From contig ML978248.1 of the NCBI GenBank assembly GCA_010015745.1, positions 1 to 64,000 on the forward strand: a DNA stretch of 64,000 nucleotides. Reading direction: 5' to 3'. The DNA is from Setomelanomma holmii (Eukaryota > Ascomycota > Dothideomycetes > Pleosporales > Phaeosphaeriaceae). The notes under the pieces are model-generated. The model saw only the letters and a program-made list of their open reading frames with translations. It made no database searches and was not told the origin of the DNA. Both the position numbers and the translations under genes were made by a program. Of this stretch, positions 22,766-34,165 are shown piece by piece (within the stretch, counting starts at the first letter, position 1; each line of letters starts with the position of its first letter).

Positions 22766-24497
22766 TCAAACTGCCTTGCGCACATAAGCCACCGGCCCGG
22801 CATAAACATGCCTACCCTTGAAGTAATAATATACCAACGAGAACACAATCGTAGTTCCAAACATCAAGATACTCCAATTCATGCCCGCTGGTGTCGGCTT
22901 CGGTCCCATTGGCATGAAGCTAAAGATGAAGACGAACACCAGAAAGATGAGGGACGCGATGTTGATGGGAAGACCAGCGCGTCCGAGCTTGAACTTTGAC
23001 GGGAGCAGTGGCTCGCCACGAATGCGCTTCAGTGTGATGCAGGCGATGGATACGATGTAAGATGCGAGAATTGCGGCAGTGGAAAGCGATGCAATGTTCA
23101 TGAGGGCAGCTGAAGAGCCCAGGTTGATCAACGACAGGAGGCAGGATACCGCGAACGAGAGGCAGATGGCGTTGATGGGTACATCCCACTTGGGTGCAAC
23201 CTGTAGGAGTCAGTGTAAAGTAAAAAAGTTAATAAGTGATACTGACATATGCAAAAGTCTTGCTGAACGGGATACCCTGATCACGGGCAAAAGCGAAGAG
23301 TTGACGGGAGGAAGTCGCGGTGATCGACAAGTTGCAGAAAATGGCCATCGAAATGACAAGCGCACCCATGATCGAAGCTCCAGCGACCGACTCGGTGGAG
23401 TTGTAGAAGACGTAGAGGTACGCCTGCTTGGTAGGTGATGCGAGTGCGTCATCAAGACTGCCGAGAACGGAGCAGAAGGTAATGAGCATAATGAAGCCCA
23501 TGGATCCGTTCACCATTGTGGTCCAAAGCATACTGCGGGGTAGCGTCTTGGACGCATCTCGAAGTTCTTCAGACATGTGCACCGCAGCATCTGCACCAAG
23601 GAGAGGCAAGATCACTGCAACAAGACCTGAGAGCGTGGCCAGTCCGAGGTTGTTCCATCCACCGTAGTCGTTGAAAGTCGTAAAGGTCGTATACGCGTCG
23701 CCGATCGGGCCAGTAACCCAAAGTACAACCAGAACTGCGAAGAAACCGCAGATGTGGACCACGAGGACGATCGCCTCGATCAATGGCAGCTTCTTCACGA
23801 GGAAGGTGTTGAAGATCACATTGAATGCCGACACTGCGAAGACTAGTAGTGTGCCGTGCCATGGCTGGAAGTCGTAGTCTGGCTTGTTGAGTGCGATCAA
23901 GCCCTGGATCTGCGAACCTGCCAGGAACGCAGTGTTGGCCGCACCAGTCTGCCATCCCAATACACAGAGCCATCCTTTGAAATTGTAAGTAGTCGTTCGC
24001 TTTCATGCCATATGGTGCGTACCAATCATGTAACTGAGAAACTTCTGACTCTGTGGTGGGGCGAACTCGCTGACCCAGTGATATTGTCCACCAGACGTTG
24101 GTGCCATTGAACCCATCTCAGCCATGGAGGTGTTCACGCAGATGAAGCCGATCCAACAGATGAGGTACATCCAAATCAAGCCAGCGGTACCACCATCAAT
24201 GAGGCCGATGGACGCAGTACTGGCGGGAGTCAGTTGCCATTGGTTCAAGGTCCGCCAACAAACTCACCCAAGCATCGTTTCCCAACTGGCCATCAAGATC
24301 ATCGAAAATCCGAAAATGGACACAAATCGAAAGTTGCGTCGCATTTCCTGCACCTTGCCCATCCGCCACATGGCATGCCTGTCGGCGGAGGTGCCTTTGA
24401 TTTCCGTCATCTCGACATCCTCTGGTCCAGTGGCTTCGGCCTCATCGTAGACTTCTCCGCCAACAACGGGGACTTTGTCTGTCCTGTCCATGTCCAT
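22766..24497 (-). CDS. Amino-acid/GABA/choline permease (APC superfamily)
   Basis: Plasma-membrane proton symporter of the fungal amino-acid/choline transporter family. Exons 24497-24268, 24219-24023, 23974-23247 and 23200-22766 give 529 residues. An acidic cytoplasmic N-tail is followed by FSMILMASWETMLG in the first membrane segment. Then come DGGTAGLIW and NTSMAEMGSMAPTSGGQYHW, the family's consensus around segments 2-3. About 12 hydrophobic stretches are visible, with HMSEELRDASKTLPRSM in the central loop. Introns are all GT-AG and rejoin conserved residues. Relatives carry GABA (UGA4), choline (HNM1) or other amines, and the substrate cannot be told here. The betaine genes lie about 7 kb away. 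Confidence 0.9.
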
Positions 24498-25625
24498 ACT
24501 GGTACAAGGTGGATTGTGAGCACAAAAGATGGGATGGGTGCGATAAAGACTTGTCCATGCAAAAGATCGTAGGGCCGATATGAGGGCCAGATGCCCGGGT
24601 CCCGCCAGTTTATTACATTCAAGTTATACGAACTATTGCATTAAGCGATGTAGCAGGCCATGTACAGTCTTGTACTACTGTGGCAAGGTAAAGCGAGCAC
24701 CCGCGCCGTTCTCGCTTATTGGTCTGTAGTGTGGCGGGGAACGACGACCCGTCCTGTCCGGGCCGCACGTCTCCGCTTCCCCTTGCTAGAGAGTGGCAGC
24801 CCGTGCATGAACCTTCGAACCGTGTGGGGTCCGTCCAGACGGGGCCTCCTCCGGTTCATGGGCATTCTACCCAACCGCAACCGTCAGTCGAGTGGACTGT
24901 TATCTTTCTTGGTCCGTCCGCAACCCTCACGCCTCTTACACGCCACTTCCAACCACGTTCGAGTCCTTGAGCCATTTGAGCGCCAAGCGGATATGCTTCC
25001 GGCGCCTGTAAACGCCATGCATGATAGGCTGAGCGCCGTGGCTTGCTTGCATGGTCTGATCCAATTGTTGTCAGCTTTGAAAGCCGCGCGTGGGTTCACG
25101 GTGCCCCGAAGATAACACCTTGTTCGTACAAACCATGGCATAAGGCTCGATATGCAGTTTCGTCCGCCGTGTCGCTGCATTTGTCCAGCCTCCGGTGGGG
25201 TGCTCACCAAACAGGACCTTACACTGCTCCGTGGTCTGAGCATAAATTGCGTACAAAATGCACGAATATGCGCAGCGGTCCTGACAGGTTTGGGACCTTG
25301 GCGCAGACTCCTTCTGAGACAGTAGACAGCCATTTCCCATCGGGACTCGAAAAATGCAGAAAGCGCCTTGGCAAATCAGTGCTGACGGATGCGCTTCATC
25401 TTGCGCGCTATTAATTCCTGGCTTTACCCAGGGTAACGGGCTTGTACCATGCCATGCAAGGTACATTTCTTTTTCCCACACGGCATCGGTTCCAGTCAAT
25501 CGGCACTCTATCCTCAGTATTGGGGCCTGCGAGGCTTCTGGGCGTCGAGGTACCGGCGACGGTGCAGTGAAGATAACTTCTTCGTGTTCCTGAATTGTCA
25601 AGAACTGCCAAAGTATTACGCAAAC
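24498..25625. other. Intergenic between divergent membrane-protein genes
   Basis: About 1.1 kb holding the promoters of the permease (minus) and rhodopsin-like protein (plus). Frames such as 24660-25115 plus and 25071-25811 minus overlap one another and lack domains. Confidence 0.5.
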
Positions 25626-26943
25626 ATGGACACAATACCCTCGAGTCATCGGTTCGCACCCATTACTGCTGACGACACTTCGGGAAACCTCTGGATATCG
25701 TCGATTCTTTGTTTGATCTACTGTACACTGGTATTGATCGTTAGACTGCACATAAAATGGAACATGTACGGGGCGGACGACTCGACAGTCACAGTCGCGA
25801 CGGTATGGCACTCGTAAAATTATAGCAACGTCGACTCATGGCAAGCAGATGCTACAACTAGGCGAAGTGAGCTCATTGTTCATAGCCTTGCGAAAAGGTC
25901 TGGGCAAATCCGCGCATCTGATCGACGCATCGCAAGCGGCAAGTATTGGGAAAGTATGTGTCACTGAAACTTTCAGTAGTGGGAACCCGCGCTAATTTCC
26001 CCACAAGGCCACCTTCTCAGCACAGTTCTTTCTCATACTCAGCCTCGCGATGGCTAAGTCGTCAGTCGCTGCATTGATGTTGCGACTGTTTACGCGCGAC
26101 ATCAGCGTAACAAAAAGAGCTCGAATGCTGTGCATTGCGACGCTCGCGCTCACCATCGTATGGGCTATTGGTTCTATAATAGCAATAGCACTTCCGTGTA
26201 ATCTCTCTGGGCCCGATCAAAAAAGCGCAGTCAAGCTCCAGCAATGTCACGATAAGTTGACTCGATGGCGTGTCATCGCAGCATTCGACATGGTCACTGA
26301 GCTTCTTCTCGTCGCCTTGCCAGTCATTTTTATTTGGCCGATTCAAATGAAACGGTACATCAAACTGCAAGTAGCAGTCGCGTTCGGCTTCAGAATACCA
26401 GTCATTGGCTTTGCAGCACTAAATCTTCAGTACATATCACGATACGTCGACAGCGATAACGTCTCGTACCATATCATCCCTGCGCTTGTCTGCCAGCAAT
26501 ATGAGCTTTTCTGGTCTTTGCTCTCCGCAACTATACCGACACTCAAGTCATTCATGCGATCTTTCAACTCAGGCTTTGGCATGGAGATTGATCTGGACAA
26601 ACCATACAGCTATGGATCGAAAGTCCGCGAGGACGGGACATATCCTCTAGCGGTCATGCGAAATGCGACGGCCAAGAACGGGACCATTGTCACCAAAGCC
26701 GCTGGAAAGCCACAGCGTGGAAATACAAGCGAGCATCGCATCTCCACTAGCCAAAGCATATCAGGAAGGAGTTTGAGGGGCTCTGATGCAGCTGATGTGT
26801 ATGATATTGGACCAGACATGGGAGCGCACCTAGACAGGGCGCATAAAGATCATGACAGCAGTTTTGGGAGTGGTGACAGTCAGGAAATGATCATTAGGCG
26901 CGGAGTTGAGTACAGTGTTACATATGAGGAGAGAAGGAGATAG
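25626..26943 (+). CDS. Rhodopsin-like (PTH11-type) integral membrane protein
   Basis: A seven-helix fungal membrane protein of the large 'rhodopsin/DUF3112-like' group that includes PTH11-related putative receptors. Exons 25626-25802, 25849-25953 and 26008-26943 give 405 residues. Visible helices include LWISSILCLIYCTLVLIVRL at residue ~22, FFLILSLAMAKSSVAALMLRLF, MLCIATLALTIVWAIGSIIA and VTELLLVALPVIFIWPIQMK. Typical motifs are AKSSVAALMLRLF and FWSLLSATIPTLKSFMRSF. No N-terminal CFEM cysteine domain. The cytoplasmic tail (~110 residues) is hydrophilic, Ser- and Gly-rich. A receptor role is an inference from the group. Confidence 0.85.
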
Positions 26944-27353
26944 ACTAGGATTGGCGTACACGGTGACATGGCGTTCTGGAATATACCAACAGGAAAAAGC
27001 GATGCGATATCCTATTGTTAAGACGATTACCATGTACACCAGGCAGCGTTGAAAGCGTTTCAAATCTTACCGTTTTGAGCATAGTGATGTAGATATTACT
27101 ACAAGAATTTCGTCGAATTGTAATCGACGAGTTACTCTCTATGGACGCTCAATGTTTGTTCACTACACGAGAAGATTTGAAAGATAGATATACGCGGGCG
27201 AAATGTTCTAGCCTTTTTGTCAGAATCCCTGATCCCACGAAGCAGCTTCTGTGACCTGAGCGCATGACGACGCGACCCAGGTGACCCGGTTTTCCTGCTG
27301 TTGTACCCGCTGAACCTCCGCACCAGTCGCTCTACATTCAAGATACGGCAAAA
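26944..27353. other. Intergenic between convergent genes
   Basis: About 0.4 kb separating the ends of two convergent genes. AT-rich tail sequence suits 3' UTRs. Nothing else seen. Confidence 0.5.
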
Positions 27354-28676
27354 TCAATTCCAAAGGTACTCGCCCTCACCTTCTTTACTCATTGGGCTTC
27401 GCGGTTTATGCCAGCCTGCGATAAGCCACATAGCAGCTCGAGATCCACACCTTAGACCATCGCAACTCGAATACGCCGCCTTTTGTTCAACCGTGTAGTG
27501 ATGGTTTGAAGCAAGTAGCGCTGCAACGTGTTTACAGCTATGTGGTATGTCCCCAAGTGCTCTGCGGCATTGCTCTGAGTTCGATACAAAGAACTGCATG
27601 TCGATATCGAGGTCTCCAACAGCAAGTAATCTCTGGGCGTTCTCGTCCTCGCATTTCTGTCGATCTTCCATCATGGCTTCGATCGCAATACAGTATACGA
27701 TGCACGGTGCATGAGCATAGTCGACCACAACGTCTCGTCCAGCGCCCTCAGTCACCAACCCTAGTAGCGAAAAGACCTTGTCGCGAGGATCAGTCGCCTC
27801 ACTTGTGTGCGTTCGCTCTAAGGCCTCTGCAAGATGCACAGACGATTCCTGCCATGCTGCTATCTTCTCGATCCGGCCCACCTTCCAATGATCGCGTGGG
27901 CTTATGTGCAGAGGCGTCTGAAGGAAGTGGCCGCTCGATGTGTTGACATACTCGTATAAAACCCCAAGGAGTTGATCGCGACGAATGGTCTCAGAGCCGC
28001 AAACAAAGCGGGCATGCCGCGCGACGACAAATTCTTGAATGATCCAATACCGCTCCCAGTAAGGCAATCGAACAAGTGTTTGCATTGCGTTGCGCAATTC
28101 ATGATAAGGTGGAGCCACACAACCTTGACCACTAGCCATTCGTTCGAAGCATCGGCTTTCGTGCTCCCGTATGTACCTGAGCAGCTCATCGGACCCTTGG
28201 AAACTCGGCCCCAGCCAGATCAAAACCTCGCTTGCTTCGCTGTATACTTCTCGCATCTGCTTCACCTGATCGTTTCGCTCTTGGATGTCGTTCTGATTGA
28301 TGCTGATAGCGTCTACCCAGAGCAACGTCGAAGCCGGCAGAACGACACGGAGGTGTGTCAAAGCTTGATACAGACTCATTCCAATCTTTAGAGTATGTCC
28401 ATTAACAACGATTGGCATGAGTTCCTTCGGATCTCCCCATACGTAGGAAAGAGCGGCGTAGGGTGGGCAATGCTCGCTTCCTCTCGAATACTGCGTGAGA
28501 GTAGTTTCTATGCGTCCAAAGACATCTAGTATCCTAAAAACCCGAAGCAAACGAAAAGCCCGAAATTGGTTCGAGATTGGCAGGCACTCATATTTGTATT
28601 CAGGTGGGTCGCCACATTCGGTATCTGCTGCAGCATGGCTTGCGCCTGTGCGTTCTGGTTTTGCAATGGATGACAT
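27354..28676 (-). CDS. HET-domain (heterokaryon incompatibility) protein
   Basis: Single-exon, 440 residues. HET blocks appear in order: YAALSYVWGDPKE (about residues 73-85), LLWVDAISINQNDIQERNDQ, the MREVYSEASEVLIWLGPS block, LVRLPYWERYWIIQEF, and ATDPRDKVFSLLGL (about residue 295). HET domains trigger allorecognition cell death in some fungi, but most copies have unknown roles. The C-terminal ~120 residues are short compared with many HET proteins and contain no NACHT/ankyrin repeats. It sits next to a frame-damaged transcription factor copy in an accessory-looking stretch. The segment RILDVFGRIETTLTQYSRG before the first block is unusual and could be an unspliced intron read in frame. Confidence 0.9.
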   Translation of the reverse strand: MSSIAKPERTGASHAAADTECGDPPEYKYECLPISNQFRAFRLLRVFRILDVFGRIETTLTQYSRGSEHCPPYAALSYVWGDPKELMPIVVNGHTLKIGMSLYQALTHLRVVLPASTLLWVDAISINQNDIQERNDQVKQMREVYSEASEVLIWLGPSFQGSDELLRYIREHESRCFERMASGQGCVAPPYHELRNAMQTLVRLPYWERYWIIQEFVVARHARFVCGSETIRRDQLLGVLYEYVNTSSGHFLQTPLHISPRDHWKVGRIEKIAAWQESSVHLAEALERTHTSEATDPRDKVFSLLGLVTEGAGRDVVVDYAHAPCIVYCIAIEAMMEDRQKCEDENAQRLLAVGDLDIDMQFFVSNSEQCRRALGDIPHSCKHVAALLASNHHYTVEQKAAYSSCDGLRCGSRAAMWLIAGWHKPRSPMSKEGEGEYLWN

Positions 28677-29128
28677 CTTTGGCGATCTGGGAAAAGTAGG
28701 AAAGTTGATTACAGCAGCCGCAACGAGCGTTCAGTCCGTTTGTGTAGGAAGTGTATTGCTTGAAATCAGGCAAGGCCGAGATCGTGAGGCATAGATTGTG
28801 GCTGTGTCATGGCGTACATCGCCAAATGTGGAAGCTCGAAGCGAGGATACATTCGCACGGTGAGTTCACGGGGATATTGATGAGTCTGCAGCGCAAATAC
28901 TTTTGTTGCTGCATCAAAATTGATTTAGGTCCTGACAATTAGTGGAACTGGGAACTTAAGGTGGTACTATGAGGGGCTTGTAATTCAGTAGCGTGCATCC
29001 AGTAAAGACACGCCCTGGGAGGACCGGTAATTGGTGAGAATAACGCAAGCATGCTGACGAAAAACGCTAGACGTGTACGATAGCGCTGTAACCTCATACA
29101 GCAAGAAACAAGACAGGTAGGAAAATGA
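28677..29128. other. Intergenic
   Basis: Promoter side of the HET gene and 3' side of the second homeodomain/C2H2 locus. No supported gene. Confidence 0.45.
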
Positions 29129-30946
29129 TCATGCAGTCGGAACTCTTGGAGTACAAGTGTGAATATCGTCTCCATCGCGTAAATGTTGTGCCACATGTTC
29201 CATACGATCTCTGACATGACCGGAAAAAAGGTTACAAAACCCGCACCATAATGCGCGTGGATCAATGTGAGATCCGTCGAGATCTCCAACCCATACGTCC
29301 GGTACCTTAAAAGAACCTCGAACATCTTCATCTGCACCTGCGAGGAATCTGTAGAACATGTTGTTTCAAGAGGTCTTTGCGGGCGAATGCACGCCCGGCT
29401 GTGCTTTTCATCAGGCAATGACCAACCTTGTGAGCAAGCAAATGACTCGTGCGGTCCACCCAGTCGATCGACTCGTGGCAGAAGACGCATTGTCCATCAA
29501 CGTGGCAAATGCCGTCTCGTACGCAGATGAAGTTGGTAGTACACCAATGTACACTCTCCTCATGACGTTTCCAGCCATAAGATTTCTTGAATGATCGAGG
29601 GCACGCTGTGCAATGAAAGGCCACATCTGGAGTTGAGCCAGAGCATGCGTCTGGCGACGAAGAACCCAATTTGGACACTGTTGGTGCAAGCTCTTGATAT
29701 TGTCTCTGTGCATAAATTCTCTTCCCTTTACGCTTGTGACTTGTGAGATGTGATGGTCTGCACTGTTCAAGGGGTGGAACTGAGCTGTTCATATGCATAT
29801 CTCCTGCCGGGGAGAGTGAGTTGGTGGTGACGTCTTTTACGGTAATACTCTATTGCGGGTGGGCAGACCATTCACTCAGGATGGGAGATTGTACGTGCCC
29901 AGGGTTCGCATTGAGTATATATGCGGAGTGTAAGGTTGGCAACGCATTGAATGTTGGGTTCGAGATTCTCGTCTCTGCAGTCGAAGATTGTATAGGGGCC
30001 CTGGCTAGTGGGTATAATTCTACGTGCTTTGTTAGCAATGCAGTTATTGCCCAGTATCCGCAAAGCTTACTAGATTTGACACGGTTCCTGAGATTATTGA
30101 GAGATATCCGAGTCTGTTTCGTTGTCTTTCCATCACTTGCCGCAAGTTGTTTCAATTGGTCATTGCTCGGGTACACGGTCAAGCCATGCTTGTGTAGCCA
30201 TTCGTGGCAGGCGGAGCTGCCTACTTGGAGGCGACTTTGTCTTTTCCGCGACACCTCCACGTAAATGTTGCAGTCGGCTTCTATGAGATGCCCATTAGTA
30301 ATTTGTGTGGGCTCCGACAAGAAGTGCGCATTCGGCGTGACTTCTTGAGAGCACTCGGCGTTGAGGCAATCCAACGCGTCGACGTCGAAAAGCTGCTCGA
30401 GTCGTGAATCAAAATTCGTATTCCCAGAGCTAAACCGCTCTAGTTCTTGAGGCAAGACATACTGCTCGTCATCATTGTTGTGAACCTCCCGACCAAGTAA
30501 GTCGTTGAGAGAGTGGCAGCTGTCCTCGGAGAACCAATCAACTACCGAGTCTGCATTGGCATACGCATCATCGATGCGCCATGGCCAGGTCGCAAAAGAC
30601 TCATATACAGAGGGGTCTAACTCTGTGTCTTGGTGGAAATCTTCTGTGCATGCGCTATTTTGATCCTCAGCGGAGAGGATGCGAAATGGATCGTGATTGA
30701 GCTGCCTGGCGCTGGGAACTTGCGAAGGGGTTTGCGGTGAGGCCTGGTGACTAAGGTATCATGGTTAATTTCACCTCGCAAATGCAAGCGCGATTGAAGT
30801 GAAATGTAGCATACTTTTGTGTGAGCGTCGATGCTTGGTAGGGGATGGCTGCGATACCAAGGCTGTACTCGGTCCGATTGGTAGAAGGACCGGGACTCTG
30901 CGGAGGTCTCCGAGCTGGCTGGCGGCATGGTCGCACTCTCGAACAT
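29129..30946 (-). pseudogene. Homeodomain-like + C2H2 zinc-finger factor, frame-damaged copy 2
   Basis: Paralogue of the locus at 13.8-16.0 kb. A long open stretch runs from about 30740 to 30071 and contains the homeodomain-like block (ACHEWLHKHGLTVYPSN... ending TRISLNNLRNRVK). A 44 bp intron (30070-30027, GTAAGC...GCTAAC...AAAG) follows. Further down are the C2H2 finger (FHCTACPRSF..WKRHEESVH), a cysteine pair region CVFCHESIDW, and GRAFARKDLLKQHV. The frame is then lost by 2 nt near 29350 (relative to copy 1). The other frame continues with FLAGADEDVRGSF and WCGFC...MEHVAQH to the stop at 29129. The 5' end and the join between 29890 and 29800 are unresolved. Likely a DNA-binding protein once; now probably broken unless assembly errors explain the shift. 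Confidence 0.62.
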
Positions 30947-31004
30947 CGCTAGCCGATTGTACCAGACGCAATGCTACAACGCTGGACTTGATTAAACTCG
31001 TCAC

Positions 31005-31667
31005 AAAAAGATGGAGGATTGTGGTGAGACTGTAGTCACTCTTCTGGCGAGTTTTCAGCCTGCTTGAAAGATTTAAGGTGTTCTCGCCAGCAAGTCAGTG
31101 AGATTTTATTGTAACCATCGTTTCGCACAGACCACTTTGAGCGGTGCAGCTGTCACAGTCGTGAAGCTGTCATAGTAGTGAATTGCTTCACGCTTTGCAA
31201 TGCTCAATCTCAACCAGTAAATATAGAGACATTGAAGGCATGCGAATTCAGATGCTCAAATTTTTCGAGCTGTACTTGTTCAGCGCCTTTATGGTGAATC
31301 CTTGGCAGCTTGCTGAGGACAGCTTTGGATGTTGCAACACAATCATGTACGCTTCCATGTGCCCACCAGGCTCAAGATGAAAAAGTCGAAGATCATAGCA
31401 CTAATCCGATTTGTCCAGAAGGCGATTAAATTGATAGCTCAGAAGCTGAGATTCATGGAAGGGTAGTCCGAATTGCACCGTAGTGAGATGTACCTGTATC
31501 AGTGCCTTTATCGTCTTATCATTTCTCCAGTCAGTACGGGGACAAGCTTGGAGGTCGAATACGATGTAGAATATGACGTATAAATATGGAGGTAAGAAAG
31601 CTCTTTCTCGTATGTTATGCGTGGAGATATACACAATTTCAAGAAAAAACCTTTATGTACAATACAT
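31005..31667. other. Intergenic
   Basis: AT-richer than the neighbouring genes. Contains the 3' flank of the aldehyde dehydrogenase gene and upstream sequence of the damaged factor. Short frames only. Confidence 0.45.
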
Positions 31668-33179
31668 CTACAATTTCGCAAAAACAGTCGGCACACTACC
31701 CCCCATCTCCACCAGCGTACTCTTATTCTTAATCCACGCCTCCAACCCCTTCCGCCCATTCTCCACGCCCACACCACTCATCTTCCACCCGCCCACACTC
31801 ATCTCCGCTGGACTTTCGCCCCACGTATTCACCCACGTGATGCCCGCCTCCAGGCGCGCAATGACCTGGTGCGCAAGGTTCAAGTTGTTGGTGAACACGC
31901 CCGCCGCGAGACCCATTTTAGTGGCGTTGGCGCGCTCAACGACTTCGTTGACTGTGCGGTAGGATAGGATGGACATTACCGGGCCGAAGATTTCTTCTTG
32001 CACAATTTTCATGGAGTCGGTACAGTCGGTAAAGATGGTGGGTTGTACCCAGTAGCCGTTGGTGTAGGATTTGTCGTAGTGCGAGGACAGCCAGGAGGGC
32101 TTGTCGGGGCCACCGCAGAGCAGCGTGGCTTTGTCTTGCGAGATACCGTGGCGGATGTATGACAGGACCTTGTCGTAGTGTGGTTTTGAGACAAGGGGGC
32201 CGAAGTTGGTGTTCGAGTCGAGGACGTCGCCTGCGCGGATATGCTGGATTTTCTCGAGTAGTCGCTTTTCGAACTCTGCTTTCATGGACTCTGGGACGAA
32301 GACGCGCGTGCCGTTTGTGCAGACTTGGCCGGTGGAGAAGAAATTCGCCATCATGGCGCCGTCAACGGCTTGGTCAATGTCTGCGTCTGGGAGGATGATG
32401 CATGGCGACTTTCCGCCGAGCTCCATTGTGACGTACTTCATGCCTCCAGCAGCGCTGCCTGCTACCTTTGCGCCAGTTGATACCTGGCCGGTAAAGCTGA
32501 CCTTTGTGATTCCCGGGTGCTGTGTGAGATATGCGCCGACCTCGCCTCCGCCTTGTACTACGTTGAAGACGCCTGCGGGTACGCCGGCTTCCGCATAGAT
32601 CTCTGCTAGGGCAGTCGAGTGCAGTGGTGTGAACTCTGAGGGCTTATAGACCATGCAGTTCCCGGCCGCCAAGCAAGGCGCTGACTTCCACAACGCGATC
32701 TGGATGGGATAATTCCACGCTCCAATTCCTGCGCACACGCCCAGCGAGTTTTTGGTTGTGTATACCCACGCATCTGGTCGCAGTTGTGTTGTCTCGCCGT
32801 TCATACCGCCTCCACCCACCATGTTCGCAAAGTATTCGAGGACATCCGCGCCGGTCACTACGTCCACAGTCGAGGTTTCTGAGAAAGGCTTTCCTGTGTC
32901 ACGGGTCTCGATCCGAGCGAGGTCATCGTTACGCGCGCGTAGAAGGGCTGCCGCTCGCTGGAGGATTCGCGCGCGCTCGATGGGTGGTGTCGCTGACCAT
33001 GCTGGGAATGCTTTTTGTGCCGAGGTAATCGCCGCATCAATCGCAGCTTGTGTTGTGCTGTGAATGTTCGCAATAGGCTCAGCAGTCGCAGGATCGATGG
33101 TCTGGAAAGACGATGTCGAGCTTCCTTGCTGGATCTTGCCGTCGTAATAGGCGAATCGTGGTGCGTATGGGAGAGTCAT
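31668..33179 (-). CDS. Betaine aldehyde dehydrogenase
   Basis: NAD(P)+-dependent oxidation of betaine aldehyde to glycine betaine, an osmoprotectant and choline breakdown product. Uninterrupted frame of 503 residues, normal ALDH length. Motifs: IETRDTGKPFSETS near residue 90, GVCAGIGAWNYPIQIA with KPSEFTPL (cofactor region), SFTGQVSTG, general-base Glu in VTMELGGKSP, and catalytic Cys in STGQVCTNGTRVFVP. The ITWVNTWGESPAEMSVGGWKMSG-like end (read as WVNTWG...PVGG region) matches betaine/gamma-aminobutyraldehyde dehydrogenases. It is divergent from a choline oxidase-like gene with about 1 kb between them, which is the main support for betaine aldehyde as substrate. Confidence 0.92.
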   Translation of the reverse strand: MTLPYAPRFAYYDGKIQQGSSTSSFQTIDPATAEPIANIHSTTQAAIDAAITSAQKAFPAWSATPPIERARILQRAAALLRARNDDLARIETRDTGKPFSETSTVDVVTGADVLEYFANMVGGGGMNGETTQLRPDAWVYTTKNSLGVCAGIGAWNYPIQIALWKSAPCLAAGNCMVYKPSEFTPLHSTALAEIYAEAGVPAGVFNVVQGGGEVGAYLTQHPGITKVSFTGQVSTGAKVAGSAAGGMKYVTMELGGKSPCIILPDADIDQAVDGAMMANFFSTGQVCTNGTRVFVPESMKAEFEKRLLEKIQHIRAGDVLDSNTNFGPLVSKPHYDKVLSYIRHGISQDKATLLCGGPDKPSWLSSHYDKSYTNGYWVQPTIFTDCTDSMKIVQEEIFGPVMSILSYRTVNEVVERANATKMGLAAGVFTNNLNLAHQVIARLEAGITWVNTWGESPAEMSVGGWKMSGVGVENGRKGLEAWIKNKSTLVEMGGSVPTVFAKL

Positions 33180-34165
33180 GGTGGCTGTCGATGCGGAGCA
33201 AGGTCGCTTTGGGAGATTGCTGCTGCAATATGAGAAGGTATTTGCGCCTGCACGGAGAACTTCTTGTTTATCAAATTACAGCCTCGATGCAAAATTAGCA
33301 ATCAGTTTGATGCGCAGCTAGGGCCTTGTCGCAACCTACATCACTCGTGATGGCGATGGAGAGCTCCGCTGCAGTTAATGCGCCTGAGCTTCCTTGGATA
33401 GGCAAAATATCCCAGCAACGGTATTACGATAAGATATCTTAGGATCCAGGCCAGTGCATATGGAGGCGTATGTCACAGCAGCAGGACGCGCGAGCGCCTT
33501 TCAACGCCGTCCAAGCTGCTCCCAGATATGCGGCATAAAAAGAGGTCCGACGTCTGCCGTGCCCTCACCGCCTGCTGCTATCAGCAAGCGGATCCAGCAA
33601 TGACAGGGGCTCCCATGTATCGGAACGTGCGTCTGGCGGGGTCGATACGCCGATTGCAGCCAAGGCATCATCGGATAATTTTTCGCTGCGATTTCTGGCG
33701 GATTTAATGACCTTCAATATAGATATAATGAGACAATTCAGCTTCCAAGACAGTGGCCATTGCAACAGCAGAATTACTGCCTCCAGCACCATCTTTCTCT
33801 GACCGCCTCGCCACACCTGCCGCGATCCAGACCCAAATCGGCTGACAGCGTCAACCTCAACATCATATGGCACGTGCACCCATCCGATCAAACCGAAGAG
33901 CCGCCGTCTAGCACGTCTTATCTTGGAAGGACTTTTACATATCTTGCAGGAACTCTATCTTTCATCAACTCCAGCCTCACTGGTGATACATCCCGTCGCC
34001 TGATCTGAGCCGATAGCAACAAGTCCCTGCAGCATCCTTTGTTTGGTGAGATATTAAATTTTTCACCGGAAGCCGCTGTACTTAAGACAAGTCCGCGCAT
34101 TGTCTGTTTGTGAAGAGTCCCAGCAGCACCAAAGCGACGTCCCATCGCTGCAGTCCAAAGTAACA
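33180..34165. promoter_or_regulatory. Shared intergenic region of the divergent betaine pair
   Basis: 986 bp between the starts of the aldehyde dehydrogenase (minus) and GMC oxidoreductase (plus). No accepted gene lies in it, so it must hold both promoters; co-regulation is an inference from the head-to-head arrangement. I could not assign a specific factor site. Confidence 0.5.

Noticed and set aside
25071..25811. Minus-strand frame of 246 codons between two membrane-protein genes
   Set aside because: Overlaps the first exon of the well-supported rhodopsin-like gene and shows no domain.
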